Assembly: GCA_963930775.1 (NCBI GenBank)
Contig: OZ005689.1
Location: 20,031,262-20,095,261, forward strand
Direction of reading: 5' to 3'
Source: Cliona cf. orientalis
Lineage: Eukaryota; Porifera; Demospongiae; Clionaida; Clionaidae
Length of the DNA: 64,000 nt
The notes beneath the pieces are model-generated. The model did no database searches, was not told the DNA's origin, and was given only the letters and a program-made list of their open reading frames with translations. A program made the translations under genes and the position numbers. Positions 43,611-56,900 of the stretch are shown here, one piece after another (positions within the stretch are counted from its first letter, which is position 1; each line of letters opens with the position of its first letter).

Positions 43611-43826
43611 AAGTTTTGCCCTCTGGCCATAGCAATACAAAACTATATGATCTAAACTTGTTAGACACTGTTTTATCGGTTTCTATGTGATTTAGAAGAC
43701 CTCAGGGCTCTCATAGAACCCTCGATGCACCCCTATTGAGGAACAAACATGCATTTGGTAGTGGGAGCCCATGAGCGTCTAACTATGAGTACGTTGTGCA
43801 CCAGCCAGTGCTTTGATCTACGGTTG

Positions 43827-43982
43827 CAGAGGCGTAGGAAGATGGTTTGATAAAGGGGGGCTCTATAGAGCCATAAGCCAGGGCAGTAGGATCATGTATA
43901 TAAAATTCAGCCTAGCTATATAACTATTCAAAAATATAGGGGGGCACCAGCCCCCGGAGCCCCCATGGTTCCTACGCCTATG
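43827..43982. repeat. MITE with CAGAGGCGTAGGAA ends
   Basis: CAGAGGCGTAGGAA at the left and TTCCTACGCCTATG at the right. The inner GGGGGG and CCCCC tracts are also inverted. Same end type as 24,130-24,461. Confidence 0.75.
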
Positions 43983-44020
43983 GGTTGAGTGTTTATGCAA
44001 GTTTTTGCTCTTAACCAACC

Positions 44021-44670
44021 CAGTGGCGTAGCTAGACCTACATGTAGGAATCTGGTAGGGTACAAGTATGGTAAATGGTCGCTTGTAGTGCTAACTTTGA
44101 CCACACCCCTAATTATCACTGCCCGAATCTCTATCTTCAGCCTACAATCTGGATTATTTCTACCCTATTTTCATTAGTCTAGTGCGCCAGCCCCTCCTAC
44201 ACAAAAGCGAGAAAGGGTCTGGTGGAAGATCACACTGCCGTGTCCCTGTGGAATGCAATATTTGGAATTTTTTTATGTGCGTTAATTAGAAACAAGCCGC
44301 CACTTCCGTACAGCCGCGTGCATATGTGAGCGCATATTGCATACGTATACAATATACACTGGGCGCAACATTCCAATAATGTCAGGCGACTACGCTTCTG
44401 CGATCTGATTGGCCACGTTCGATTTTCAATGTGGGGACACGGTAGTGCACCAGACCCTTGCATACGTAGGAGGGGCTGGCACGCAAGACTATATTTTCAT
44501 AGAATTAGAAGAAAAATCAGGGATTTTTCACTTGAAGGTAGGTGATTTGACACAACCAACAGCTAAAGAATGGCAAGTAGTACTAACTGGGTGCCAGCCC
44601 CTTCACCCAGAGAGAGAACAAAATTGGTCCAGCCTGACCCTACTAGGCCCACCTCTGGCTATGCCACTAG
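44021..44670. repeat. CAGTGGCGTAGC-ended element with a second MITE nested inside
   Basis: The outer ends are CAGTGGCGTAGCTAGA and TCTGGCTATGCCACTAG. Inside, 44,177-44,489 is a separate inverted-repeat element: GTCTAGTGCGCCAGCCCCTC at the left and GAGGGGCTGGCACGCAAGAC at the right, also sharing AGGGTCTGGTG with its complement CACCAGACCCT. Nested insertion shows that the inner element is younger. Confidence 0.7.
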
Positions 44671-44797
44671 TAATTTACATGTAATCTATGGTTGTGCTTG
44701 TGTAGTACTGTATCTGTTAATTGCATTAGTGTGACCAAAGGTGCACTACAGAAAGTTGTCTGGTTTGCATGTGCAAAAATTCAAAGTCACTCAACAG

Positions 44798-44957
44798 TAC
44801 TGTGCTTTGCAGGTCAGTTGTCTAGGAAAGTTAGGGAATGGCACCTGTCTATATCACTATGACAACCTTTGTGACTTGCAGTATAACTGAATTAAGCACT
44901 TGAGAGCCACTGCCCATTTACCTTTTTCACTGGACAAGTGACTTGCAAAGCACAGTA
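44798..44957. repeat. MITE with TACTGTGCTTTGCAGGTCA ends
   Basis: TACTGTGCTTTGCAGGTCA and TGACTTGCAAAGCACAGTA are inverted ends of a 160-bp element. A relative at 35,018-35,205 shares GTCAGTTGTCTA, GTTAGGGAATGGCACCTG and the TTTGTGACTTG segment. Confidence 0.75.
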
Positions 44958-45631
44958 TATACAAAGCACTACCTGATAAGATGAAGCACTATAGTGCAAA
45001 ACCCTGGGCAGAAGAGCAGAATTATGTGTAGGAATGTTTGGTGTAGGATGAAAAATGCAACTGAGTGTGTAGTCATGCAAGTGAATTATTTATGGTTTTA
45101 CAAAATTTAATTGGTATGCACGGATTAGAATGTCATAGTTTGTGTATTGTGTTATGTATTGATTGTGAAAAGAAATTGACGTTACAGTCACGGATGTGTA
45201 ATGTAGAGTTTAACATTAATATAGTATATGTAGCAAGTATAATGCATGTGTTTTGTTTCAGTATCGTCTAAGTTTTTCAGTATTTCCCATAGTTTATTGT
45301 GTAATGTAGTAGGGGTTTAATTAATAGGTGTGGTTGAGTTGAAGGAAATGAATAGTCATATGGGAGATAGTTGAAACGTGAGACAATAGATGCACTGGTA
45401 GGAGGTTTAGATTCTGTAACCCATTAGCTTTGGCTTGCAATGGCATGTTGCCCCTTTTCAATTCATTGCTAGCTTTGGTGTACATCTAGTACAAGGAATA
45501 ACTGTTTGCTTGTACATGAGGTGGTGACAGCATGTGCACACAAATTCGGGACCTTGCTTTACCTTGGAATGAAAATTTCTAATGCAGTCCTCCATAGGGA
45601 CAATTAATGCTCTTCTTTTGGCCATGCATGC

Positions 45632-46159
45632 TCAGTTCTGCCCTCGTCTTTGTGCAGTTTCCACCACTGTTTCCGATTCTCTCGTTTTGGCTTTACATGC
45701 ACGATCATGCTGTCGTCTTTGTGTAGTTTCTACCACTGTTTCCGATTCCCTCTTTTTGGCTTTACATGCTCGATCCTGCTTTCGTCTCTGTGCAGTTTCT
45801 ACCACTGTTTCTGATTCTCTTATTTTAGCTTTACATGCTCGATCCTGCTTTCAGTTTCTACCACTGTTTCAGATTCTCTCCTTTTGGCTTTACATGCTCT
45901 ATCCTGCTCTTGCCTAGACGAAGTTTCATCACGGCTCGCTTTTGTGCTTTTCTAGTGCTATCTTTCACTAGCCTCAATGCAATTCCATCTGCCGATTCTG
46001 TTGCTGCATTGCTATTGCTATTCTCTTGCTTCTCCTAGTGGAATAAACTGGGGGTTTTGTCTTAAATGAATGACCACACTCACATATAGATTTTCTAATA
46101 GCTACCCTGGCACCGCACTCTGGACACTGCTTGATTGGAGGCATGATTTGATTTTTCAA
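45632..46159 (-). pseudogene. Relic of a transposon protein: zinc ribbon plus 23-residue basic repeats
   Basis: The minus strand starts MKNQIMPPIKQCPECGARVA, with C-P-E-C and later C-E-C-G-H-S-F, a rubredoxin-like zinc-ribbon motif (UPF0547-like). A basic stretch follows, then stops. After a frame change come units of 23 residues (69 bp) of the form R-E-S-E-T-V-V-E-T-A-Q-R-R with C-K-A-K. Exact 69-bp spacing is seen at 45,675, 45,744 and 45,813, then a 10-bp loss shortens the next to 59. Similar basic repeats occur, from memory, near the N-terminus of Helitron-type and other invertebrate transposon proteins. Upstream a TTTTTTTCAG acceptor precedes the ATG. Several in-frame stops show it is dead. 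Confidence 0.65.
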
Positions 46160-46450
46160 CAGACACTGAAAAAAACTTACAGTATTAATTATTGTTAAAT
46201 AGTGTGGTGGACAACCAAGTAAGTAGAGGGCGCGTTGTCACCAGAAAGGTCTCTGAAAACTGCAAGCTTGACAATGATACCCGCTTCGCTGGGCAAACCA
46301 TAGACGCTAAAAGTATAGAGCGAGCGTAGCTATCTATACGTCCCCGGCCCCCGCCCTCGTAACCCTCGCGCGCATGCATATAAGGGGCCTATGCCGTATA
46401 TAACGCGAGACACATAACGTTCTATTTATACGTATAGTCATAGCAGAGCG

Positions 46451-46594
46451 ATGGGCCGGGAGAAGTCAAGAAGCTTAGAATCAGCAAATGGCGCCAAAAC
46501 TGGCCAACAAAGCGTTTTCTGCGAAATTCACACAAATCATGCGTTTGGAACGCCTAAGGAATCTTATAACACCGCAGTTTGGACTCGCAAACGA
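46451..46594 (+). CDS. Possible first coding exon
   Basis: ATG at 46,451 opens 48 codons (MGREKSRSLESANGAKTGQQ, then SVFCEIHTNHAFGTPKESYN, then TAVWTRKR) and runs into GTATGT at about 46,595. The frame closes immediately after the donor. GC-rich sequence lies upstream. It is 0.3 kb from the start of the minus-strand relic. No further exons could be chained. Confidence 0.35.
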
Positions 46595-47760
46595 GGTATG
46601 TAGCAGCTAGCGTGATAACAGACAGACACACAGAACGACTACCGTAACCCTCGCGCATGCGCCGAGGATTAATAATGGAATTCATGGGCGAACTGCTTGA
46701 TGGCTTGAATTTTGCTCATGCAACTGGACAACCAACCTGCATTCTGGTCTTACTGGTACATAAGACACCTAGTATCTTACACCTAGTTTTTACTATCAAG
46801 ACTCTTGACTATAAATTCCACATCAATGCATACCATTTTCTAAAATTGCAGCTAGGTGTGGGGACAGCTTTCTAGTAGGTTGCCTGCCAGGGAATTGCTA
46901 TGGTTACTTTTTGTTGCCTTTGTGGTTGCTGTTGGGCGGTAAACGTAACAATTGTGTAAAACATTATTGAGATAATTATGGCACACAAGGCTGTGCCTGC
47001 CATATAACTGACTTGTTAGATGTTGACACAGGATTTTAATTAGGACCTTGTTCTTTACTGCAGTATCAGTGTGTACACTACTATAATATTTATGTTACTC
47101 TGTATTGGAGATTATTCTGTCACTAGCCTTCTGGCTTAAATTCATCCCCAGGCCCTCTCTTCCAGCTGTTTAATGTTGCACACAAGAAAGGGAATTGTAT
47201 GCAACATTGAAAAGCTGGCAATGGGCTTTAAGATCCTCTAATGAGGTGCTAACTGAGCCTGGTGCTGGTGTACTAGTCTTGTCGCTACGCTAGGCACTGC
47301 TCATACTAGGATTTTCTGCTTCCTCCAGGTTTATGCATGCATAAGCATTTTTGGCAGCATGCAAAAACTGAATTCGAACAGGTAAGGTAGTATACTGATA
47401 TTTTCCCACATTTATTTTCCCACATTTATAACTCAAAGCCAGCCAAAAAATCCATAAAAAATTTCAGAAAATTACTGGTGGCATGCAAAGTGTTAACTTG
47501 AACAGCTAGGCTACTACTCAGGTAATTTTCCCACCTTTTTGCTGTAAAAATAATAGTAGCTCAAAGCCAGCCTAACCATTCAGCTTGTTTCCTGCTGCTT
47601 GTCTGAATTCAAATGAATTCTAGTGAAAGCACACCCAATTAACATTTTGTGGTCAGTACAGTAGAGTGCGTGTCTGTGTAAACAGTACACAGCTACAGTA
47701 CAATACTGTACCAGGGAATATAGGTATGCCTAACTCCTAGGTAACATCTAACGAATTATA
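46595..47760. other. No gene seen; repeat R5
   Basis: 47,137-47,350 is a diverged copy of 48,085-48,290 (shared GCTGTTTAATGTTGCACACA, GGCAATGGGCTT, TTCCTCCAGGTTTATGCATG). Two diverged direct repeats with TTTTCCCAC and AAAGCCAGCC also lie at 47,400-47,580. Confidence 0.45.
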
Positions 47761-47854
47761 GTTACAGGATGGGCTCCTATACTATACCGGCCGGCCAGTA
47801 TAGGCTCCTATACTATACTGGCCGGCCGGTATAGTATAGGAGCCCATCCTGTGA
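47761..47854. repeat. Near-perfect 94-bp palindrome
   Basis: The left arm reads CAGGATGGGCTCCTATACTA, continuing TACCGGCCGGCCAGTATAG; the right arm is its complement, ending AGCCCATCCTG. Only a few bases separate the arms. The right edge GCCCATCCTGTGACTGACTT recurs at 58,209 (GCCCATCCTGTAACTGACTT) without the rest of the hairpin. Confidence 0.85.
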
Positions 47855-48084
47855 CTGACTTGTATGTTAACCACCATGGTCCACTAATGAGCCTAATTAA
47901 TTCATGTTTGACTACTGAGATTAATATACGTGGATAGCTAAAATCAGTAGCTGTAACTTATAGGGAAAATGTGTGCCATTTTATCTTAATTCCCTGGAAG
48001 ATATCCATATTTAAGACGTGCATTTCAATAGCAACATGGATTGTGTAGCTAGCTACCACCCACTGGCTACTCACTGTAGCTACT

Positions 48085-48604
48085 GGTTTCGTCCCCAAGC
48101 CCTCCTTTCAGCTGTTTAATGTTGCACACAAAAATGTGGGTGTTATATGGAACATTGAACCGCTTGGCAATGGGCTTAAGATATCGATCCTCCAGTGAGC
48201 TGCTAGCTATGGCGTCCCTATAGCTTGTCACTACACTAGGTTATAGGCTTTATTGCATTGCTTCCTCCAGGTTTATGCATGCAAAAGCATTTAACTCGAT
48301 CGCTGTGTCTATTTGTCTGTTGCGGCCGCTCGGACAATCATCCAGTCTGAAGTCTCTACTCACGATTGACGCTATCTCCAGTGTTTGGATGTCAAATGTA
48401 GTCGTGTACTGGCCAGGTGAGCGAAGAAAAATCCGTACTTTCCTTCAAACATCGTTTTTCATGGTTCAGGTATGGTTCTATCTTTTGTGTACAAAGTGAT
48501 TACGCAATAGCACTCACGTGATTTCGCCTCCCAGGCCTTCCCTCTCTTCTGCGTGCAACATTGAAGGAGTGGGAGTGGAGGCTAGGCTAGGGACGAGGCT
48601 AGTA
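48085..48604. repeat. Repeat R5 and a truncated Mutator-type MITE
   Basis: From about 48,290 to 48,604 the sequence is an inverted copy of the right part of the MITE at 57,581-58,106. It shares GCGGCCGCTCGGACAATC and ACGATTGACGCTATCTCCAG, and ends GGGACGAGGCTA. The open frame at 48,275-48,499 is the same frame seen at 57,665-57,856, so it belongs to the element and not to a host gene. Confidence 0.7.
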
Positions 48605-49736
48605 CGATGTGGCAGTGCAGTCGAAACTCCATAGCACCACAAACTATCCGGCCTGGCATTATCTATATACATAATGGGCTATTCCAGATAATAAGGATAC
48701 AAGGATACACCTCTGTTGAAGAGCATTAATTATGTCTTGAGGGGGTGTTTGACTATGAGGTACATGTACATGTAGATTTTAATGAAGTCTTGGGGAGGTT
48801 TTAATGGGGTAAGAGGGAGATTTTAATGACGTCTTGAATGTTACTACATGACTTTACATGTGCTTTTGTCATTCAGTGGATAGACAGATTTCAAAACTAG
48901 TACGTGGCCAGGCCCACATAGGAAATTCCCTTCCCTGTTGCCTCAAGGCTAGAAATTCCTCACATTTCCACTACAAGGTTGGGGCTACCGACCAGCTGTT
49001 TTGCTACATAACACAGAGAAGGATACGTAAGGCTTTATACGACACAAACACGAAGTTCTACGCAACCTCAATACCTGGGGTGTGTAGAGATATCAGTAGT
49101 GTAACTCACGTGATCACATGTGAGCAAGAATAATTAATAAGGAAGGGAAGACAGTACCGAACGCACTATGTTTTCAGAAAGTCACGTGCCAGGAATTCAA
49201 AAATTAACCAATGAGAGCGCTTGATTCAAATTGCCCGTTGTGGGCACGGCCTCGAGTGCAAGCAAACACAAGCACCATTTTGACTGAAAACACTAGCAGA
49301 TCGCAATACAGAACGAGTGTATACGAAGAATCTTGCATAAAAGTCACGAAAAACGCCTCTATTCACAGACTTGAGAAAAATCTAGTGTTTAGCCCCTTGA
49401 GTTAGTCTCGTGCGCAAGGTGGGAAGTCACATTGCTCTCCTAACACATATTACACGGGGTATAGAGCGCATTTGACACTCTCTTCCTTTCCTTATTGTCT
49501 ACTCTTGACGTGAGTCAAATAAAATCCAAGTTTTCATAAAGCATGCCTGGGCAGTGTAGCGAAGCCCTTAATCTTCGCCAGTTTTACTACTTAGGGAAGT
49601 GCCTGATATGCCCGGACTTTTTCAAACTAGCTATTAAAACGAATATCCGTACTACCTAGCTAATACAAATAGCCCCAACCCTGACCCAGCCAACAATGAA
49701 AAGTGGGCGTGGGTATGTACATGTATGAAATCGGTC
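48605..49736. other. No gene seen
   Basis: Contains G-rich boxes like those at the window start (48,715-48,840) and two plus-strand open frames of 91 and 64 codons without recognisable domain, start context or splice support. Confidence 0.35.
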
Positions 49737-49974
49737 TATAGACCCCTTTCATGCGCGACATTCCAGTGATGTCACATCAAGGCAATTGACAATTGGAGGT
49801 CAATGCTCCTAGCTGTTCCAATTCTTTGTTTACAAGGGATCTGCTAAGACCTTGGATAGTCACCTACGTAATCGCCGGGTTGTTTTTCTGACTGAGGCAC
49901 AGTTTGCTGAGTACTGGGCAATCATTCTTGGCACGATTTTCAGGTCGTAATGTCGCGCGTGCAAGGGGTCTATT
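49737..49974. repeat. MITE with TATAGACCCCTT ends
   Basis: TATAGACCCCTTTCATGCGC at the left and GCGCGTGCAAGGGGTCTATTA at the right (about 25-bp inverted repeats, including the GCGCGACATT/AATGTCGCGC continuation). 238 bp, non-coding. Confidence 0.75.
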
Positions 49975-51858
49975 ATGCACCTCCTAGTGTGTCAGTCCAG
50001 TAGTCCAGTCCAGTATCCATTCCAGTAGTCCAGTCCACTATTTACAGACTCCCATTAGTAACTATGTGTTGCCTAACTGCATTCTGGACATAACCATACA
50101 TACATAAGGTGGCTGCACAGCTAGTGTTGACCACAGTCTACAGTGGTGGATTGAAAGTTGGCTATCCAAAGTCACTCGACCATACATCAAAGCACTTCAT
50201 CTATAAATTTCTTTATGTGTTGCCTAATAACACTTGCATGTTCTTGCAGTTCACTTGGAACACTCAGCTAGTCAGGTCACAACAGAGCTTACAGAGTATT
50301 TGTGGTGTAGTGGTTTGTACTTTTGAAAGTCACAATTTAGGACAGTGTTGCCTTTTTTCACCATCATACTGCTTCACCCGAGGCTTATAACATGTCTATA
50401 GGGCTAGGGTGCATGGCTACCATAGCTCTTTCCACCCAAGCCGGCGCTGTTTTTCTCAGCTAACCTACGATCACTCAGTGGTAGAGACAGCAGAGTGACT
50501 AACTGATAACGTCACTAGCAGATAAGCTGCATTTCCAGGCTTCCAGGCCCTTTGGGTAGCGGCCTAGACTACAAAGCATGTAAAATGCCACTGAATCTAG
50601 GCTCAGAGTAGCTAATCAGCACAGGCATAACACTGGTTGGTCTTTTTCTGCTTCTCATTTTCTAAATAGCTAAGACACTACAAGGCTCTTCACAGCTTAA
50701 ACATCCTCAGATATGATGTGTTATTGCATCATACCCTTTGGATATTTAATCTTGTGAAGAGCTTTGTAGTAAGCATCTTACTTATACTAAGTACAACTTG
50801 TGGTATTAGTACTGTGCTGTTTTCTGGAAGCTTTGTGAGATACTTTTTGAGTAGTCTATGACTCAGATAATATGCATGGCTACATCATCTATCCATAGGG
50901 TGTTTCATAGTGTTCATTGACATTCCTTAGTAAATTTTTTTAAGTTACACATTAGAATTTTTTAAGTTACACATTAGATGATGGATCCTAAGATCGTACT
51001 TTCTCCTCATAATTCATGAGAATCTGATACCTGCCCCTTCCAACGTAGAGTCCATCCTGATGGTGATTTTGTAGTAACCTGCCCTTCCTGGAGTGGAGTC
51101 CTTCCTGGTGGTGATTTTGGAGTAACCTGCCCATTAGTTTTTGCAGTTTTTCTTGGTGGTGATACAAAGTTGAAACTGATCTACCAGTCGGCGTTTTCCC
51201 CTTGGTGAAGGCAAAAATTAATATTGATCCATGTTATTATATGAAACTTGGACCATGTCCCCAGTAGCTGTATAGTGGTAATGATGCATATGGTAAAAGG
51301 TCGTCAATATAGTGCGTGCATAATCATGCACAGCTAGTGCATGAGTCCATTGACAGTGCCTCAATCGCGTCTGAGACCGACGTCAACTGATAGTGACAGG
51401 TTTCGATGCTTCATCCACCACAGGGACGAACTCGAAGGCGCAGTACAGCTTCCGAACTTCAGATCGATCGGCCGTGGCACGCTGCGCTTTGCGTGCTATA
51501 TATAGCGCAAGGCTAGCTTTATTTATCCATGGGATTACGTAAGCCAAGAAAACGCGTGCAGTTCGGCCAGCGGTACTTATAACTTGCAGCTTATAAGGTA
51601 TTCGCTAGATACAGGCGTTTGATACTCTACATATTTACCAATTTTCAAGTCTTAGAAAGGCTCCAGCGAGGCCCTGAATTTTCTCATAATTACCTCATAG
51701 ATTACCTAAGAGATTACTAGATAATTACCAGGTAATTACACCATAGGTTACATCATAATTACCTCATAACCACAGAAAAGTAAATTGCTACTGGAGACAT
51801 AATTACCTTATATTATAATGATATCAGTGGCAAACCCGGTGGGAGGGGGGGGGGGGGA
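49975..51858. other. No gene seen; small repeats
   Basis: A 96-bp inverted-repeat element at 50,675-50,770 has ACACTACAAGGCTCTTCAC at the left and GTGAAGAGCTTTGTAGTA at the right. A 22-bp direct duplication (TTTTTTAAGTTACACATTAG) lies at about 50,935-50,980. Imperfect tandem units with GGTGATTTTG and AGTAACCTGCCC lie at 51,040-51,165. No exon is supported. Confidence 0.5.
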
Positions 51859-52600
51859 GGAGATCTGCCCTAGCCTTGAACCCAGGCTCACTTTCGGGGG
51901 AGGGGAAAGAGAGCCTGGTACACACTGTCTGCACATGCACCGAAATTCCCAGAAATCCTGGGAATTTGTATTTTGTCTGTTTATTAGTCAGAAGGATGCC
52001 TAAAAATGGTCTATGTTGGGCGTAGTTCAGGCCAAGGACGCTTATTGTGACAAATCTAGCTACTACAAGCGAGCCACATCGACAGAGAAACAATTAAGAA
52101 GCTATGACAGGAGTTCTACCCACTATTAGTGTAGTGACTACCATATATGGACATGTTTAGGGTGCGCTTATTGGCTGATCCTGACTGTAATGATCTAATG
52201 TTAATAAGTTACAGTACATAGGTCTAGTACTACTTTATGGTTTAAAGTACTTCGAGTGTTCTTTTAGGATTTGTATATAAGTAACTATAGGCTCAGAGTT
52301 TTGTCAGGTTATTGCATATCTATCTCTAAAGTGGTTTGTAAGATTAAAAGTTGAATACATCACAGTTAGTGAAATTTTTGGTGAATTATCAAGCGCTGTC
52401 GACACAGGCAGTTGTCCAATGACAACGAAGAGACTGTTAGGTCTCTGAAATATGGAGTCCTTAAGCTTTACCAACTTTGAGTGCTTTGTATACCATTGTT
52501 TACCTTTGTATACCATTGTTTACCTTTGTATACCTTGTCCGTACGTGTTGGACCACATGGTAGCGATGGTGTCCAGCGAATTATAGTAGAAAATTGTCCG
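51859..52600. repeat. Mutator-type MITE, AACCCAGGCTCAC family, copy 2 (right end missing)
   Basis: Left end TAGCCTTGAACCCAGGCTCA and interior words match 39,543-40,146 in order up to TAGTAGAAAATTGTC near 52,595. Right-end sequence is absent. A tandem TATACCATTGTTTACCTTTG duplication is at 52,488-52,530. Confidence 0.65.
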
Positions 52601-53967
52601 TAGACATTGCACTTGCTTTTCTCACACCTATTGATGTCGATTCCCATAAGGGAAAGCGGGTACTTCTGCTTCAGTTTGATAGTACTAGCTATCCTTTGAG
52701 TCATCTTGACTCAATCTATAATATGCATGTAGGAGAAATTATTGATATGATTCGTGAGGGGGGATTGCTAGTCAGTTGATTGTTGCATGATTGGTTAGTT
52801 TATTCCTGCGCCCCATATAGCTACTCAAAAAAGCAAGCCTAGGGATGTATAGTGGATATGATTATCCCCACAAATCTTGTTTGTGCACTTTTTGGCCCTG
52901 CCATCCCTACTTCATCCTTCCAATTTTATTCAATTGTTTTTTTATACTTGTTACTGTTCTTGTTTTTAATGACCTCTGGGCAAAACCGGGAATTCATAGT
53001 TTTCAGAAATACCATCTGGCATGATTTTCCCATTCAATTCTCAACTTCATTGTGAATGGTTAAAACTAAACTATCTGTATTTTCTTTAAGTTCACTGTCC
53101 TATAAAATTTAAGTGTGAGTGTATAATAGTGTACTTGGTAGAGATCTACAACAGCATCGAAAGGTTGACCATAGATGAGTGTACACATGCAATGATTTCA
53201 CCCTGGGGTAAATGGTACCGGCCCTGTCGAGCGCCTAAGGTAACACAATATCATTAATGTACCGAATGGACAAATGATCCACATGATTAGCATTAATTTT
53301 AAGCCACTATGAATGGACACTGGTGTTGAAGAATTATTGCCAGCTATGGTCCTGCCATGATACTAAAATTATCCAGTCAGTCTTTTGACACTGTCACAGA
53401 ATGTTCTTTTTGTATCACACACTATTGAGCATACCATAATCAGTGGGATTCTCGAGACATAGCTAGCTAGCTGCAGCTGCAGGTAACCAGTGCTAATCCG
53501 TTGTTTTTGTTTCAACTCTATGACTACGATACGATTGTAGCCACGCCCCTCATTAGCTCGTTCCTAGCCTATATAGCTTCTGGGCCACGAGTCTAGTAGT
53601 GATGATAACTTCTGCTGAGAGAGCGAATTTCAGATACCAGAAAGTTTATTGTTGGTAGCAGCTAGCCATCGATACGCGATCTACACCTCGAGGCGCGAGC
53701 ACTCGATCGAGCGCTAGCGCTAGCTAGCTACCGGTACCTACCTTTAACTTTAGGCCTTTGTCGAATTTTCACTAGCTGTACGCCGGCGCGCGCGCTAGAC
53801 TTACGTCACATGACTTCACCATGGCAACACATTTTGAGCATGCGCAATATATGACAAAATGGCGTAGCGGACACGCCCAATCATTAACGCGTTGCACGTA
53901 TAACTCACAATTACATAATTATCAAGGAAAAGACAAATTAGCGTATCACTGCACTGCGCGCTACGAA
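52601..53967. other. Upstream region of the 54-kb gene
   Basis: No exon seen. From about 53,520 the sequence becomes GC-richer with CACGCCC boxes, a TATATAG at 53,571 and clustered GCGCGCGC/GCTAGCGCTAGC motifs to 53,790. This is the most likely promoter area for the gene beginning at 53,968. Some motifs may come from decayed hairpins. Confidence 0.35.
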
Positions 53968-56900
53968 ATGGAGTCGATTTATACCCAAACTAAGGTGAGC
54001 AGTCAAGGCAGTCTTGAGTTAGGCCTGATAAACAGAAAGAAGAAAGAAAGAGAAATGGCTATTTTTCAAACATCTGGTTCTGACATGTACAATTGTTTTG
54101 ATGAACGATCTTGGGCTTGATGATACAGAATTTGCTGGAGATTCTGATTTTCACTGTTAGAAATTCCACAAAATGACCTATTTTGAGATATTTGGGTATT
54201 TATAATGTATTACGTATATGGGAGTGTTCTACTTATAGAGTCTACCGACTCTGTGATATGAGGAAGTCAATCAAAGTTGATCCAACCCTGAGAACATTAC
54301 AGAGATACAAAAACAGACATAGGATGATGCTAGTGTAAAATCTGCAGCTCTCTAACTCATGGTGTAGTAGTTAAGTGGCCATGTACATGTATTTTATGTG
54401 GAGGTCAGCAGCAGTGGATAGCCACTGCAATATAATGGGAGGTGGTGCATTGTGGTGCTCATTTTCATTTGTGGTACATGTGCTTACAAATATCACCAAC
54501 ATGATTTTCACAAGAAGGCATTCATATAATGATACACCACAATGTAGACTACTTATTAATGTCAGTTACTAGCTGATTGATTAGTGTGCTGTGCTGTGAT
54601 ACTTGTTTTCTTCATTTAGTACAATTTACGAAGTGCCAAGAGGGATGATGGTGTAAGTGCAATTTTTATCTACATATGAGCATGCATAATTATTTGATGT
54701 ATTCATCAACAGGTAGTTGGATTTGGACGGGGACGGGGACGTGGACATGGACTGCTGGTAATCTATCTATAATAATATTATAATATGTATATACATAGGA
54801 ATATGCAAGACATACGCAAAGTATGGCTACTATTGTTTTCACTGTACACGAGACACCTATTAAGTTCAGTTGGTGGTGCAACCCTTTACACAGGTAGCCT
54901 TTGTATGTTCACCAGGGCTGCGTTTAGGCCATTCGCTCCGCCCCCTTGCTGGATGTTTGTCCCCCCCTTGAGATCTTACTGACCATCATAAATTGCATTT
55001 GGCTATAAAGCTTGAAGTTGCTGATCACGTGATTTTGTGCCAGTATGTACGTGTTGAAACGGTGGGATGAGGTTATACAATTGACACTAAAGTGACTTGC
55101 AGACAAACATACCACAAGGGTATACATATATCTAAAGCAAAGAATGTGGAAATAATTCTCTTCTGACCTTTCTTGCAGGTACCCCAGGTAAATATGTACA
55201 CAGCATGTATAAGTGTATTGTTGAAATCATCTCTTGCAGCACCACCCAAGGTGAGTTACGCCAGAGCTGTGGCCTCCAGTATGGTTGGTCACTGGACTGC
55301 TTTCTGGAACAATGTAGTTACAATTACATGTGAAATTTTAGTTCACTGAAATTTCTACTTCCTGGTCTCCCAGCCTCACACGAACTTACTTCCCCAGTGA
55401 GCCTTTAGGAAGTTTTTAGCTTTTAAACATTTGCAATAAAATTATTTAACTCCAAATCTACAATAGAAGCATCTCAGCCTAATTGGGGCGAGCCGAAGTG
55501 AGCCCCACACAAGTGATACCAATCGAGATTTTCCGTTTATATATGTATATATATATATATATATGCATGCATATATCTGCCGTACGTCCTTCCGTACCGT
55601 ATATAGCTGTCTTCTGTTTCAACGATATGCAATGTTTCATTCCTATAATATGCGCATGCATTGTCCGTTACGAGACAACAGCGGAGAGATAGCGAGGGAC
55701 CGAGCAAGCTCAGCAGAGCAGCTGAAAAGGAACCAGTGGAGATACAAGAACAGAGAGACAAGGCTACAGAGAAAAACTAGGCCTCATTCTAGGCACAGCT
55801 AAAGATTTTTAAGTGCCAAGAATCGATGTCAAGACTCCAAATTCAAAGCAAGTGACTCTATTAGCTACTAGCAAACGATCATGGCTAAACCATGAGGCCA
55901 TGCACTATAGCCAAGTAGAGACATCCAAACCAACACACTAACATTCAAGTCAGTCATCGCAGGCTTGCTACATAATTAATCTTCATATAATTTAATTCCA
56001 AATTATCATCAATAGACTTGTACTTGTGTGGGGTTGGCGAAGCCCATTGATGTTCAAACATCGTCTCGTAACCAACATTATTGTGGAGCATGCTTAGTGT
56101 ACACTTTATAGTGTGAACCGGACCACACGTGTATATCGTGTACCTGAGTAAGTACTATGGAAATGATTCTTGTGGATTTTCTTGCAGAAGAAAGATGATG
56201 TTACTCCCAGGGCGTTGCCAAAGGTGTGCGATTCACATACATGTATATTATATACCGTTACAAGCTATTAGGCAAGTTCCATTGTTTTGCAGACATTTTC
56301 AGATGTGAAGTCAACGGATTTACCAAAATTATATGATGGGTATAGGGAACCAGAGATAGTTGTTGATGTACCGAGGGCCTGGATCGTTCAGGATGAAGAA
56401 GCTCTGGATGGTCAGTGGAAGACGGCATTGAGGACTGGTTCCCAAGTGGAAGTTTCGGAAAAGTTCTTCACTATATTTAAGTTGGCTTCTTTGGAGAGTA
56501 AGTTTCACCTTATTGATAGGTTCAAGACCGAAAGTGGTATTCAGATAGAGGAGGGTCCCCGGTAACTACAAACTGGATATGGAATTCATAGCCTCATCCC
56601 CAGGTCCCTCCTGGCTTTTCACTTGTAGCAACAGTCATGTGACAAATGTAGGCATGACGTTCTGACATAGGTTTGAAAAATGGTGGCCGTGAATTGTCAA
56701 TTTCAGAATTGTCTGGTCTCTTCAGTTATTCAAATTTTGGGAAATTAAGCGCATGCACATGCAATTGATACCAGGCTCTCCTTTCCTACATGTACCTCCC
56801 CTGAAAGCCTGGGTACGAGGCTAATGTGTCATACATTGAATCAGTCTGGGCTATATTTGTGAAGTTTTCGGGGGGGGGGGGGGTTGGATACACTATAATG

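Noticed and set aside
43249-43668. 139-codon minus-strand open frame
   Set aside because: Most of it lies in a foldback hairpin and an intergenic G/C-run; mirror frames appear on both strands.
45582-45917. Plus-strand open frame with regular repeats
   Set aside because: The repeat is coding on the minus strand (zinc-ribbon relic); the plus frame is its shadow.
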